Shown here: positions 53,018-61,637 of the stretch, in pieces
How the letters are laid out: each line of letters starts with the position of its first letter
How positions within the stretch are numbered: position 1 is the stretch's first letter
Source: an uncultured Paracoccaceae bacterium
GTDB lineage: Bacteria > Pseudomonadota > Alphaproteobacteria > Rhodobacterales > Rhodobacteraceae
Assembly (NCBI GenBank): GCA_947495795.1
Contig: CANMAI010000002.1
Location: forward strand, 62,001-126,000
Direction: 5' to 3'
DNA length: 64,000 nt
The notes under the pieces: model-generated
The model's database searches: none
The model's input: the letters and a program-made list of their open reading frames with translations, nothing else
What the model was told of the DNA's origin: nothing
Made by a program: the position numbers and the translations under genes

Positions 53018-53038
53018 GGGCCAATTCGGCCCTTTTTT
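53018..53038 (+). terminator. Terminator-like hairpin overlapping the tkt start region
   Basis: GGGCC, loop AATTC, GGCCC, then TTTTTT on the plus strand. There is no plus-strand gene immediately before it; it points towards the coiled-coil/zapA genes and lies in the tkt 5' region of the opposite strand. Confidence 0.5.
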
Positions 53039-53215
53039 ACAGGTTTTCGCGTTGAATGCACTGATACGCAACGCCTGCGCAGGGTCAAGCGATCCGGGGC
53101 AAAAAAAAGCGGTCGGCACGCCCCTCCGCCTCGTTTAAAGTCTTTCCAGTTTTGTAACAGGTTGCACGCGCGCCGATTCGACGTCATGGTGCCGCGTTAA
53201 CAAGAAGGCTGAGAA

Positions 53216-53470
53216 ATGAATGATTTGAGCACCTTGCAAGCCCGCATTGAAGCAGCTCTTACGCGGATCGCAGCAGCATGTGAGGGCCTAGTGGATGGCA
53301 GCGCCGCTTCCGGTCAGGTTTCCGCCGAAAGCGGAGATAACACCCAGCTTGAAGCAGAGAATGCGGAGCTGAAGGCAGAGCTTGCCAAGCTTCAGGGCGC
53401 CCGAGACACTGATCTCGCAGAGCTTGATACCCTCATTTCCCAGCTCAAGCCCCTGGTCGAGGAGGCCTGA
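53216..53470 (+). CDS. Coiled-coil protein upstream of zapA
   Basis: 84 residues, almost wholly heptad-like: LQARIEAALTRIAAACEGLVDG, a short glycine/serine break, then NTQLEAENAELKAELAKLQGARDTDLAELDTLISQLKPLVEEA. Encoded three bases before zapA, so it may work with ZapA or be a ZapB-like partner in cell division. Function inferred only from neighbour and structure. Confidence 0.82.
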   Translation: MNDLSTLQARIEAALTRIAAACEGLVDGSAASGQVSAESGDNTQLEAENAELKAELAKLQGARDTDLAELDTLISQLKPLVEEA

Positions 53471-53473
53471 TCC

Positions 53474-53878
53474 ATGCCTGAGGTGAAACTTGAAATCGGT
53501 GGCCGTTCCTTCCCCGTCGTCTGCCAGCCCGGCGAGGAGGATCAGCTCCACCACGCTGCCAGCCTCCTCAACACAGAGGCCGATGCCCTTCAGGCTCAGA
53601 TCGGGCGCGCGCCCGAAGCCCGCATGCTCCTGCTCTCCGCGCTGATGCTGGCCGACAAGATGACGGAAGCCGAGGCGCGGGTGAGCCATCTTGAGACGCA
53701 ACTGAAAAGCGTCGAGGAAAAGGCCGCCAAGATCGCCGAAAGCGCCCTTCAGCTCAATGAAGGGGCAGACCCAGAGGCATTGGCGGCATCCCGGCGCGAC
53801 GCGGCAGCGGCCACGCAGCTTCTTGCGGATGTCACTGACCATCTCGAAAAGCTCGCAGGGGCGCTGGAGGCGCGGTGA
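53474..53878 (+). CDS. zapA: Cell division protein ZapA
   Basis: 134 residues. N-terminal globular part PEVKLEIGGRSFPVVCQPGEEDQLHHAASLLNTEADALQAQIG is the ZapA signature, followed by AREARMLLLSALMLADKMTE-type region and a long coiled coil (EARVSHLETQLKSVEEKAAKIAESALQL). Stabilises FtsZ filaments at the division site. Confidence 0.93.
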   Translation: MPEVKLEIGGRSFPVVCQPGEEDQLHHAASLLNTEADALQAQIGRAPEARMLLLSALMLADKMTEAEARVSHLETQLKSVEEKAAKIAESALQLNEGADPEALAASRRDAAAATQLLADVTDHLEKLAGALEAR

Positions 53879-53963
53879 AAACGGCCTTTTCCGGGCCACC
53901 GTTCAACCTTTGTTAAGCCTGTTTCGCATAGTCTGATCCGGTTCGGTTCAGGAGGCACCGCCA

Positions 53964-54608
53964 ATGCGTTTCGGCTTCACTTTTCTGTCTGTCATGGCCA
54001 TGGCATCGACAGTTTTTTCCACTGCGCTGCGCGCTGAGGATGCGAATGCCTACTGGGTGGAGGCTGGTCCGTCCACGCTTGGCCTCTCCATCGCACCGGC
54101 CGCCTCCGTGGGCTCACGCTTCGCGGTCCGCACTCCCATTGCCATTGCATCGTATAACGGGGAATTCGACGATAGCGACGGCAACACCTATGATGTCGAT
54201 GTCAGTGCTTTTCAGGCTGCCATCATGGCCGATTATCACCCCTTCGGAAATGGGTTTCGCATTTCTGGCGGGCTTTCCCTCGGTGGCTATGCGGCCACCG
54301 GTATCACGCAAAGCCCAACCTACGAAGGCCTCACTATTCCCGGAGCTGTCACCCTCGACATAGAGCAGGAGCTGCCAATAGCCCCCGTTCTCTCCATCGG
54401 CTACACGTCAGGTGCCCGGCGGGCCATCTCTGTTTTTGGCGAGATCGGTGCCAAATACTCCCCCTATGATCTCACCTATGATACCAGCGTTACCCTGAAT
54501 GCCGCCCAGCGTGCACGGGTGGATGCGTCTGTGGCAGAGATCAACGATGATCTGGACGATTACGCCATCACACCTTTCGCCACGATAGGAATTTCATTCT
54601 CGTTCTGA
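53964..54608 (+). CDS. Outer-membrane beta-barrel protein
   Basis: 214 residues with a signal peptide (MRFGFTFLSVMAMASTVFSTALRAED). Alternating hydrophobic strands throughout (GFRISGGLSLGGYAATGIT, APVLSIGYTSGARRAISVFGEIGAKYSPY) and a C-terminal strand ITPFATIGISFSF ending in phenylalanine, the BAM recognition signal. An OmpW-like or small porin-like eight-strand barrel is likely. Ligand unknown. Confidence 0.85.
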   Translation: MRFGFTFLSVMAMASTVFSTALRAEDANAYWVEAGPSTLGLSIAPAASVGSRFAVRTPIAIASYNGEFDDSDGNTYDVDVSAFQAAIMADYHPFGNGFRISGGLSLGGYAATGITQSPTYEGLTIPGAVTLDIEQELPIAPVLSIGYTSGARRAISVFGEIGAKYSPYDLTYDTSVTLNAAQRARVDASVAEINDDLDDYAITPFATIGISFSF

Positions 54609-55005
54609 AGTCCACAGCGATCAGATGTTGGCGTGAAACGGCGTGTATCACTCAACGGATAAAAGTCCTTGATTTCAGGCTGCGCTAAAGCGTTTCGCCT
54701 TTAACCTGAAACAATACTTACCGCCTAACGCGTCGAAATTTTTTGATTTCAGGCAGCGATAGGTGATTCAGGTTTAAGGCGAAGCGCAATAGCTGAGGAA
54801 AGACCAAGCCCAAACGTTTCGCAGCGCGCTTCTGGAGTGCATTGCAAAAGGGTTCCGTAACGTTGCCATACTGCACTCAAAGCAATTTTTGGTGCAATCG
54901 CAGGGAGCCGCAAGTTTCGACTTCGATAGTCGCAAGCTGCAGATCCAAACAGCCCAGTGCCGATCTGCATACGCGATTGAAACGACACTGCGACACGGCA
55001 GCGGT
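54609..55005. repeat. Gene-free stretch with nested direct and inverted repeats
   Basis: No gene seen in ~400 bases. It holds a direct repeat TTGATTTCAGGC(T/A)GCG(C/A)TA at about 54669 and 54742. Overlapping it is an inverted pair, TTTCGCCTTTAACCTGAA near 54698 and TTCAGGTTTAAGGCGA near 54768. Motifs of the form TTCAGGTTTAAGGCGAAGCG are, from memory, frequent between roseobacter genes. A long imperfect stem of ~25 pairs could form. Confidence 0.5.
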
Positions 55006-55410
55006 CTATTTCTCCGGGATGTAATCACCTTCGAATTTCTTCAAGTCATCCACGATCTCATACCAGTCTGGTTTTGATGCTGTATGGATGTGCAGCATCG
55101 GCTTGATTTTCGGATCGTCATCCAAAGCTGAGGCCGCGACCACATAGGCATCATCGGAAGCCAAATCGCCCAGAGACGTGCCGCATTCCCTGCAGAAACA
55201 GCGGTCAAATTTCCCATCCGGTTGAACCCTGAATTTGGCGATCTCATCCTTGCCTTCGGTGATCCGCAGATCATCCGCTTTCCCGATCAAAACCGCGGAA
55301 AAAACACCCGCAGCCTTCCGGCATCTCGAACAATGGCAGTAGCTCAATGAAAACGGTTCACCCGAGATTTGAAACTTAACCTTCCCACAGAGACAGCTTC
55401 CCCTGATCAT
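55006..55410 (-). CDS. GFA (glutathione-dependent formaldehyde-activating) family protein
   Basis: 134 residues from ATG 55410. Zinc-binding pattern RGSCLCGKVKFQI, then SYCHCSRCRKAAG and RCFCRECGTSLG, all conserved cysteines present. Members of this Mss4-like fold bind zinc; few have a proven activity, and several act on S-hydroxymethyl glutathione or simply bind it. Confidence 0.93.
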   Translation of the reverse strand: MIRGSCLCGKVKFQISGEPFSLSYCHCSRCRKAAGVFSAVLIGKADDLRITEGKDEIAKFRVQPDGKFDRCFCRECGTSLGDLASDDAYVVAASALDDDPKIKPMLHIHTASKPDWYEIVDDLKKFEGDYIPEK

Positions 55411-55629
55411 CCGATATCCTCCCATTTGAATAATGGGAACGTATCATGAACATTTGGCATGAGAAAGAAAAGAAATTTCCGAATGAGCGTGCCATACAGG
55501 CTTAAGGCGGCCAACCTCAGGCAAAAGAAAGCCCCACCATTTTCATGGAGGGGCTACCCCGAACAAATTGCTCCGGCGTTTTGTCTTCGTCACGCCCTCG
55601 GGGCAAGCCTTCCCCCAGCCGCGGGATGG

Positions 55630-56001
55630 TCAGGCGGGCTGGTTGGCTTCGCGGATCTTTTTCGCGGCATCCGCATCAAAAGCCACACCGGACGTCTTCA
55701 GCATCTCATCCAGCTCGCCGGAAAGCGTCATTTCCACCACGATATCGCAACCACCCACGAACTCACCCTTCACATATAATTGCGGGATCGTCGGCCATTC
55801 GGAGAAGCTCTTGATCCCCTCGCGCACGGCGTCATTTTCCAGCACGTTCACATCCTTGAAAACTACGCCCATATAGTTCAGCACACCCGCCACCTTGGAA
55901 GAGAAGCCGCATTGCGGCATGGAAGAGGTGCCCTTCATGAACAGCACCACATCATTGGCCTCGATATCGGCCTTGATGGCCTCATGCGCGTCGGTTGTCA
56001 T
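55630..56001 (-). CDS. grxD: Monothiol glutaredoxin, Grx4 family
   Basis: 123 residues. VVLFMKGTSSMPQCGFSSKVAGVLNYMGV holds the CGFS active site (about residue 33), with WPTIPQLYVKGEFVGGCDIVVEM, the glutathione-binding cis-Pro and GG-CD motif. Delivers [2Fe-2S] clusters together with BolA, whose gene is two genes upstream. Confidence 0.96.
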   Translation of the reverse strand: MTTDAHEAIKADIEANDVVLFMKGTSSMPQCGFSSKVAGVLNYMGVVFKDVNVLENDAVREGIKSFSEWPTIPQLYVKGEFVGGCDIVVEMTLSGELDEMLKTSGVAFDADAAKKIREANQPA

Positions 56002-56046
56002 ATCATTCCGTCCCGTTTTCTGAATTTCGTGAGAAGTGCCGCCCGG

Positions 56047-56241
56047 TCACCCCTTCGGCGCGGGCGGCTCATCCATATCCACCTCGGCGCCAGAGGCATC
56101 CCGCAATGCGCCGTCTTCCGTCAGCACCAGTTCCGGCGCATCAATATCCGCCCGTTCACGCCGCCGGATCCGCTTGATCAGCAGCAAAACCACAACAACG
56201 GTGATAACAGCGGCGATAAGTACCTGTGCCCAGTATGGCAT
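56047..56241 (-). CDS. 64-residue membrane protein between bolA and grxD
   Basis: One N-terminal transmembrane helix (MPYWAQVLIAAVITVVVVLLLIKRIRRRERADIDAPEL, with the basic cluster on the cytoplasmic side), then an acidic/proline tail EDGALRDASGAEVDMDEPPAPKG. Spaced four bases from bolA and conserved in size with small proteins of this operon in roseobacters as far as I recall. Function unknown. Confidence 0.75.
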   Translation of the reverse strand: MPYWAQVLIAAVITVVVVLLLIKRIRRRERADIDAPELVLTEDGALRDASGAEVDMDEPPAPKG

Positions 56242-56245
56242 GGCC

Positions 56246-56506
56246 TCAGCCCTCCTCTTTCTGGGCGGCCGGGGCCCGTGTCGTCAGCGCCAGCGCGTGC
56301 AATTCGCCTGCCGGGCCATCCATCTTGCCTTTCAGCGCGGCATAAACCATCTGGTGCTGCTTCACTCGGCTGATCCCGCGAAACGCTTCCGCCACAACCG
56401 TCGCGGCATAATGGTTGCCATCTCCGGCAAGATCCTTGATCTCGACGGTCGCTTCGGGAAAAGCCTCCCGGATCATGCGCTCAATTTCAACGGCTTGCAT
56501 GGCCAT
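56246..56506 (-). CDS. bolA: BolA family protein
   Basis: 86 residues, BolA/YrbA-like: VEIERMIREAFPEATVEIKDLAGDGNHYAATVVAEAFRGISRVKQHQMVYAALKGKMDGPAGELHALALTTRAP contains the conserved H-Y-A-x-x-V and the C-terminal LHALAL histidine used for cluster binding. Partner of Grx4 in iron-sulfur handling. ATG 56500 is an alternative start. Confidence 0.93.
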   Translation of the reverse strand: MAMQAVEIERMIREAFPEATVEIKDLAGDGNHYAATVVAEAFRGISRVKQHQMVYAALKGKMDGPAGELHALALTTRAPAAQKEEG

Positions 56507-56569
56507 ACGCTACGCTCTCCACATTAGCTAACGGTAAATCTAGGTTTCATATTCCCGGTTAGCAAGGGA

Positions 56570-58750
56570 TCACGCCACCAATGTGGCAAGCCCCGCATTA
56601 TGGGCGCGGCGAAGTTCGGCCATGCTCACAGTATTGTCATCGCTTCCGCCCATCTGAACGGCATCCCCGCCAAACCGGCCTACACACTCGGCCGAGATAT
56701 CCGCCTCGGATGCCAAAGCCAAAATCTCATCCAGATCCGCCGCATCGCAACTGATCAGATAGCGCCCCTGATCTTCCCCGAAGAGGGCAGGGAGCCCGGC
56801 CCGGCCTTCGAGCAGAACGCCGGTATCCGCAGCCACTGCCATCTCGGTTGCGGCCACGGCCAGCCCACCATCGCCGATATCATGCGCCGCCCGCACAAAC
56901 CCCTTGGTCATAAGCCGCTGCACCAGCGCACCGGCCGCCCGCTCCGCTGGCAGATCCACATGCGGCGCGTCACCTGCCGAAAGACCGCAGCATTCGGCCA
57001 GATAGGCCGACTGCCCCAGATGCGTGCCCGCTCCGCCAAGCTCCACCAGTATTTCGTCGCCCGATGGGATCATGCGCACCAGATCGCCCAGATCCTCCAG
57101 CAGCCCCACCGCTCCGATTGTCGGCGTCGGCAAGATCGCGGCACCATCCGTTTCATTATAAAGGCTCACATTGCCGGAAACGACAGGCATATCGAGCGCG
57201 GAACACGCCGCCCCGATACCCTCGATACAGCCCACCAGCTGCCCCATGATCTCGGGCTTCTCGGGGTTGCCGAAATTGAGATTATCCGTCACGGCCAAAG
57301 GCTTGGCGCCTGATGCGATCAGGTTCCGGTAAGCTTCGGCCACCGCCTGCTTGCCCCCTTCCACGGGGTTTGCCTTGCAATACCGCGGCGTCACATCTGC
57401 CGTGAAGGCCAGCGCCTTTTTCGTTCCATGCACGCGCACCACACCCGCATCGGCACCGGGCACCACAACCGTATCCGCGCCCACGGTATAGTCATACTGC
57501 TCCCAGACCCAGGCGCGAGAGCTGTAATTCGGGCTGCCCATGATCTTCATCAGTGCTGCCGCCGGAGCCAGTTCCGGCACCTCGCCCACAGGGCCGGGCG
57601 GGTCCGTCACCACATAGGGTCGGTCATATTCCGGGGCCGTGCCCGAAAGCGCCTTCAGCGGCAAATCCGCCTTCACCGCGCCATTCAGGCACACAAGAAA
57701 CCGATCCTCCGCGATCGTCTCGCCGACAATCGCGAAATCGAGATCCCATTTGTCAAAAACCGCCTTCGCCGCCGCCTCCTTCTCAGGATCCAGCACCATC
57801 AGCATCCGCTCCTGGGATTCCGAGAGCATCATCTCGTAGGCGGTCATCGCCTCCTCGCGCACCGGCACCTTCTCCAGATCCAGCCGGATGCCGAGATCGC
57901 CCTTGTCGCCCATCTCCACAGCCGAGCAGGTAAGGCCAGCCGCCCCCATATCCTGAATGGAGATCACGGCCCCCGTCGCCATCAGCTCCAGCGTCGCCTC
58001 CATCAGCCGCTTTTCGGTGAAGGGGTCACCCACCTGTACTGTGGGGCGCTTTTCCTCGATCGTGTCGTCAAACTCGGCGGAGGCCATCGTCGCCCCGCCC
58101 ACGCCGTCGCGCCCGGTTTTCGCGCCCAAATACACCACGGGCCGGCCCACACCGGAGGCAGCAGAGTAGAAAATCGCATCCGCATCGGCGATCCCGGCGG
58201 CGAACGCATTTACAAGGCAGTTTCCATTGTAGGCTGGATCAAACCGCAATTCCCCGCCCACATTCGGCACGCCGAAACAGTTGCCGTAGCCCCCGATCCC
58301 CTCAACCACCCCGCTCAACAGGCGCGCTGTCTTGGGATGATCGGGGGAGCCAAAGCTCAAGGCGTTCATTGCGGCCATCGGCCGCGCACCCATCGTGAAC
58401 ACATCCCGCAAAATGCCGCCCACGCCGGTGGCTGCCCCCTGATAGGGCTCAATATAAGAGGGGTGATTGTGGCTCTCCATCTTGAACACCACAGCCTGCC
58501 CGTCACCTATATCCACAACACCCGCATTCTCCCCCGGCCCGCAAATCACCTGAGGCCCGTCTGTGGGCAACGTTCGCAACCACCTCTTGGAGGACTTGTA
58601 GGAGCAGTGCTCATTCCACATCGCCGAGAATATCCCCAGCTCTGTAAAGCTCGGCTCCCGGTTCAACAGCCGCAATATTTCGGCATATTCACTTTCGGAA
58701 AGGCCGTGGGCCGCGATCAGATCAGGCGTGATTGGGGGCTCTTCGGGCAT
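56570..58750 (-). CDS. purL: Phosphoribosylformylglycinamidine synthase subunit II
   Basis: 726 residues, standard for the small-type PurL. N-terminal [35 protein letters not shown] with the conserved Tyr/His, [38 protein letters not shown], and a C-terminal half with ATSS-type repeats ([24 protein letters not shown]). Fourth step of purine synthesis with PurQ and PurS, which are not in this window. purL-bolA-grxD order is typical of alphaproteobacteria. Confidence 0.96.
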   Translation of the reverse strand: MPEEPPITPDLIAAHGLSESEYAEILRLLNREPSFTELGIFSAMWNEHCSYKSSKRWLRTLPTDGPQVICGPGENAGVVDIGDGQAVVFKMESHNHPSYIEPYQGAATGVGGILRDVFTMGARPMAAMNALSFGSPDHPKTARLLSGVVEGIGGYGNCFGVPNVGGELRFDPAYNGNCLVNAFAAGIADADAIFYSAASGVGRPVVYLGAKTGRDGVGGATMASAEFDDTIEEKRPTVQVGDPFTEKRLMEATLELMATGAVISIQDMGAAGLTCSAVEMGDKGDLGIRLDLEKVPVREEAMTAYEMMLSESQERMLMVLDPEKEAAAKAVFDKWDLDFAIVGETIAEDRFLVCLNGAVKADLPLKALSGTAPEYDRPYVVTDPPGPVGEVPELAPAAALMKIMGSPNYSSRAWVWEQYDYTVGADTVVVPGADAGVVRVHGTKKALAFTADVTPRYCKANPVEGGKQAVAEAYRNLIASGAKPLAVTDNLNFGNPEKPEIMGQLVGCIEGIGAACSALDMPVVSGNVSLYNETDGAAILPTPTIGAVGLLEDLGDLVRMIPSGDEILVELGGAGTHLGQSAYLAECCGLSAGDAPHVDLPAERAAGALVQRLMTKGFVRAAHDIGDGGLAVAATEMAVAADTGVLLEGRAGLPALFGEDQGRYLISCDAADLDEILALASEADISAECVGRFGGDAVQMGGSDDNTVSMAELRRAHNAGLATLVA

Positions 58751-58825
58751 TATTGTCTCCGGCGCTTACGCCGCCTTCATAATGCGCGATCCCGGAAGTG
58801 GAAACCGGTTTTCAGCACAAATCGA

Positions 58826-60127
58826 TCAGAGCGCCAAAGGCTGCGCCTCGCGCTGCAAGATATCGTAGATATGAAGGCCCGCCTCGCCCCGGTAGGCCAG
58901 CACCCGCTCGCCTCCGGCTGGCAGGGCAATCGCGGAACGGTCGTGCCAAAGTGGCAGGCGCGCTTTGGCCATCGCGCCAAGATCATAGCGTGCAATCTCG
59001 CAGCCATCCGCACCCAGAACCGAAAGCTGCCCACTGCTGAATGGGCCGAGTGAGAGAACCGTCTCGCCCTCATGAGCGGGCAGGGCAATCCGTGCGTCAC
59101 CCTGCATAAGAACCCTTGAAGGCTTTACCGTATTGCCGGGGAGCGCCACGCCGCCCATGTTCTGTCCAAGCACAGGCAGGCGGCGGACCTTGGGCGAAAG
59201 CCCGCCCGCGCTCTTGCTGAAAATACCGGACAGGAGATGCTTGGCGAAAAGCGCATGCGCAGGCACGTCAGCCGCCTCAAAGTAATCCAGCAGCGCCAGG
59301 TCCTCCCCCGAAACTGGCGAGAAATTCGCGATTTCGGGTGAAAACCCGTCCGACAGAACGGCCACATCGGCAAACCCCGGCCAGAATAATTCGAACTCAT
59401 GAAAGCTCAGCCCAACCCCCGCCCGAAACAGCATTGTCTCCGGGTCGTCGGCCTCTCCAACCATGTCCACCAGCTTTTCACGATTACTTTTGTCCGCAAT
59501 ATACTTCCGCATCAGCGGCAGGGGCAGCCATTGTACAAACGGCAACCGGAAGGAGTGATTGTCAAACCGGATCAGGCGGTTGGGGCATTCCTCTACATAG
59601 ACGGCACCGCCCCGAGCTGCCACACGCCCGGCAAGTGCGAGGATCTCTTCCCGCTCCTCCAACGTCAGATGCTCCAGCACGGCATAGAGGATCAGAAGAT
59701 CGATATCATCTGTCATGTCACGCACGAATTCAGCAGCATTTGCCGTGTGGAATTCGGCGTTGTCGATGCCGAATCTCTTGCAGTGACGCTGTGTCGTCTC
59801 GGTGAGATCCCGATCAATCTCCACGCCGATGTAATTTTTGAAGCTCCGGCACCAGCTCATCGATTTCATCCCGGCACCCGAGCCTATCTCCAGCGCCGTC
59901 ATTTGGGAAAGGTCACCAAGCGTGCGCGTGAAAAGGCTCAGCTGGTGGTATGCGCCGGAAGAAATCCGCCACAGGTTATAGGGCAGCAGTCCGTCTTCCA
60001 GAAGTGGCAGGTAAACCCGCTCCATCGTTTCATGAAATGCATCATCAAGCGCGGCCGCATTCTCCATTCCGAAAAAGAGAGATGGCGAAAGTGCTGGCAA
60101 CTGCTCTGGAGCAACGGTCGGGAACAT
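58826..60127 (-). CDS. Class I SAM-dependent methyltransferase
   Basis: 433 residues. SAM-binding motif MTALEIGSGAGMKSMSW with following IGVEIDRDLTETTQRH (about residues 75-105), and a motif IV region DDIDLLILYAVLEHLTLEEREEI. After residue ~330 is an extra beta-rich C-terminal domain (VKPSRVLMQGDARIALPAHEGETVLSLGPFSSGQLSVLGADG), not part of the methyltransferase core. Acceptor unknown; could be lipid, sugar or another surface molecule. Confidence 0.82.
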   Translation of the reverse strand: MFPTVAPEQLPALSPSLFFGMENAAALDDAFHETMERVYLPLLEDGLLPYNLWRISSGAYHQLSLFTRTLGDLSQMTALEIGSGAGMKSMSWCRSFKNYIGVEIDRDLTETTQRHCKRFGIDNAEFHTANAAEFVRDMTDDIDLLILYAVLEHLTLEEREEILALAGRVAARGGAVYVEECPNRLIRFDNHSFRLPFVQWLPLPLMRKYIADKSNREKLVDMVGEADDPETMLFRAGVGLSFHEFELFWPGFADVAVLSDGFSPEIANFSPVSGEDLALLDYFEAADVPAHALFAKHLLSGIFSKSAGGLSPKVRRLPVLGQNMGGVALPGNTVKPSRVLMQGDARIALPAHEGETVLSLGPFSSGQLSVLGADGCEIARYDLGAMAKARLPLWHDRSAIALPAGGERVLAYRGEAGLHIYDILQREAQPLAL

Positions 60128-60360
60128 CGGCGGGGCCTTTCAAATCCAGTGCCCCGGCACGGCCCGTCCTTCAAATGCCTCTCGCCTGTTCAGGCCCGGC
60201 AATTTCCGCAGCGGATCGTGCCTTCATCCGGCACTGATACTTCAGATCCCCTCAGATCCTCCCGCTTCAGCCGCTAGCATAAGCGCCGCGCAGGAACAAG
60301 CGGCTAAGGCAGGGCCGTGGCCAAAGTGCCGCCCCGGCCTCAGCCCAGGATTGCTACCCG

Positions 60361-60492
60361 TCACCGGTCCTTCAGCCACCAGCGCGGCGCACTCCACCTC
60401 CGCCGCCGGTTCCGGTAGGGCCGCAACTTGGCCATGTGCGGGTCGTCAATCCGCGTCGCCACTTTCATGATGTCTGCCATCAAATATAACAT
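60361..60492 (-). CDS. Candidate 43-residue basic small protein
   Basis: ATG 60492 with GAGGAG eight bases upstream opens a frame of 43 codons ending at 60361: MLYLMADIMKVATRIDDPHM, then a strongly basic end (RPYRNRRRRWSAPRWWLKDR). The good ribosome-binding site and biased composition suggest a real small protein, perhaps nucleic-acid or membrane binding. Divergent from the LysR gene at 60590 with which it shares the control region. The remainder of the 60128-60589 gap holds nothing else I could identify. Confidence 0.5.
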   Translation of the reverse strand: MLYLMADIMKVATRIDDPHMAKLRPYRNRRRRWSAPRWWLKDR

Positions 60493-60553
60493 GTTCCATC
60501 TCCTCGGTTGCGCCTGTCTCCAAGTTTTCCCACAGTAGGTGGCAATTCCAAAG

Positions 60554-60588
60554 TTGATAAAACTTCCGTACTGTAAGATAATCTTACA
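60554..60588 (+). promoter_or_regulatory. Promoter of the 60590 LysR gene with a palindromic operator over the -10
   Basis: TTGATA (60554-60559), 17 bases, GATAAT (60577-60582). The perfect palindrome TGTAAGAT-A-ATCTTACA (60572-60588) covers the -10 and ends one base before the ATG. Transcription should start at about 60589-60590, so the mRNA would be leaderless; there is no ribosome-binding site. Autoregulation by the LysR protein is likely, and the divergent small gene may share the site. Confidence 0.6.
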
Positions 60589-60589
60589 T

Positions 60590-61468
60590 ATGAGCCTTCA
60601 AAACCTTCCCTCCCTCGCCGCCCTTCGCACCTTCGAAGCCGTGGCGCGCCACAAGAACCTTTCCGCCGCTGGGCGAGAGCTGAACGTCACGCATGCTGCC
60701 GTCAGCCAACAGGTGCGTGCGCTGGAAGGGCGGCTTGGCCAAAAACTGGTGGAGCGCGAGGGCAGGGGAATGGCCCTTACGGAGGCAGGTCAAACACTCG
60801 CGCGCGATCTTACAGCAGGGTTCGAGACGATCCGGCGCGGATGGGCCGATCTGGAGGGCCTTTCCGAAAGTCGCCCCGTCACCGTTACCATGACGCCGAG
60901 TTTTGCCACCTACTGGTTCATGCCTCGCTATGCCGATTTCCTGAAGCGCCACCCCGAGGGCGATCTTGTCATCCGCCCGTCCGCCGCCGTGCTCGATCCC
61001 GCTATCGATGCGTTCGATGTGGCCATCCGCTTCGGCCCCGGCGGCTGGAAGGGGCTCACCTCAACGCTTCTCCACGCCACGCAATTCGTGATCGTCGGCG
61101 CATCGCATCTTATTCCCGGTGACAAGACAGAGAGCATCAGCGATCTCACACATCTCAAATGGTTTCAGGAAACCGGCACAACCGAGGTGATGAACTGGAT
61201 GGGGGAGCAGGGCCTGTCCCTCGATGCGCGCACGCATGTCACCGAACTGCCGGGCAACCTCCTTCTTGCGGCGCTCCGCGAAGGCCACGGCATTGCTGCC
61301 ACGGCCCGGCTGTTCGTGGAGGACGATATTGCGGAGGGTCGGCTTTCAGTTCTCTGGGAGTCACCGCAACGGGATCGCGGCTACCACATCCTGCACCGGA
61401 CGGGCGTTCTTCGCCCGCCGGTAAAGCAATTCGTATCCTGGCTGAAATCCTATGCCCCGAAGCCCTGA
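60590..61468 (+). CDS. LysR-family regulator, GcvA-like
   Basis: 292 residues. HTH: LPSLAALRTFEAVARHKNLSAAGRELNVTHAAVSQQVRALEGRLGQKLVERE, the GcvA-type start with THAAVSQQ recognition helix; the effector domain follows with VTVTMTPSFATYWFMPRYADFLKRHPEGDLVI. ATG 60590 is used because it starts at the family N-terminus and abuts a promoter-operator; the longer frame from 60539 would contain the promoter. Convergent with another LysR gene at 61638. Target unknown. Confidence 0.9.
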   Translation: MSLQNLPSLAALRTFEAVARHKNLSAAGRELNVTHAAVSQQVRALEGRLGQKLVEREGRGMALTEAGQTLARDLTAGFETIRRGWADLEGLSESRPVTVTMTPSFATYWFMPRYADFLKRHPEGDLVIRPSAAVLDPAIDAFDVAIRFGPGGWKGLTSTLLHATQFVIVGASHLIPGDKTESISDLTHLKWFQETGTTEVMNWMGEQGLSLDARTHVTELPGNLLLAALREGHGIAATARLFVEDDIAEGRLSVLWESPQRDRGYHILHRTGVLRPPVKQFVSWLKSYAPKP

Positions 61469-61472
61469 GGTC

Positions 61473-61499
61473 AAAAAAAAGGCCGAGCAAAGCTCGGCC
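61473..61499 (-). terminator. Intrinsic terminator for the minus-strand LysR gene
   Basis: GGCCGAGC, loop AAA, GCTCGGCC, with eight A immediately to the left, giving a U8 run on the minus strand. The plus strand has no U-run, so it chiefly ends the 61638-62564 transcript; the plus-strand LysR at 60590 ends five bases before it. Confidence 0.75.
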
Positions 61500-61521
61500 C
61501 AAGTCCAACAGGGAGGTGAAG

Positions 61522-61557
61522 ATGCTCAGCACCTTCGAAATCAGAAATAAGGGGTGA
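61522..61557 (+). other. Micro-frame of 11 codons with a perfect ribosome-binding site
   Basis: GGGAGG at 61511-61516, five bases, ATG CTC..., ending TGA 61555-61557 (MLSTFEIRNKG). It follows the 60590 LysR gene and the minus-strand terminator hairpin. Such strong initiation signals before an 11-codon frame are unusual and might indicate a leader peptide or chance. No downstream gene on the same strand is close. Confidence 0.3.
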
Positions 61558-61637
61558 ATCGCGTTCAGACAAGGAATAATGTCGCATAGCTGACATCTAA
61601 TAAACGCATAGCTGCACTTTTGTCACAACCTGTGCGC

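Noticed and set aside
57428-59053. 541-codon open frame on the plus strand across purL
   Set aside because: Antisense shadow of purL and the methyltransferase gene.
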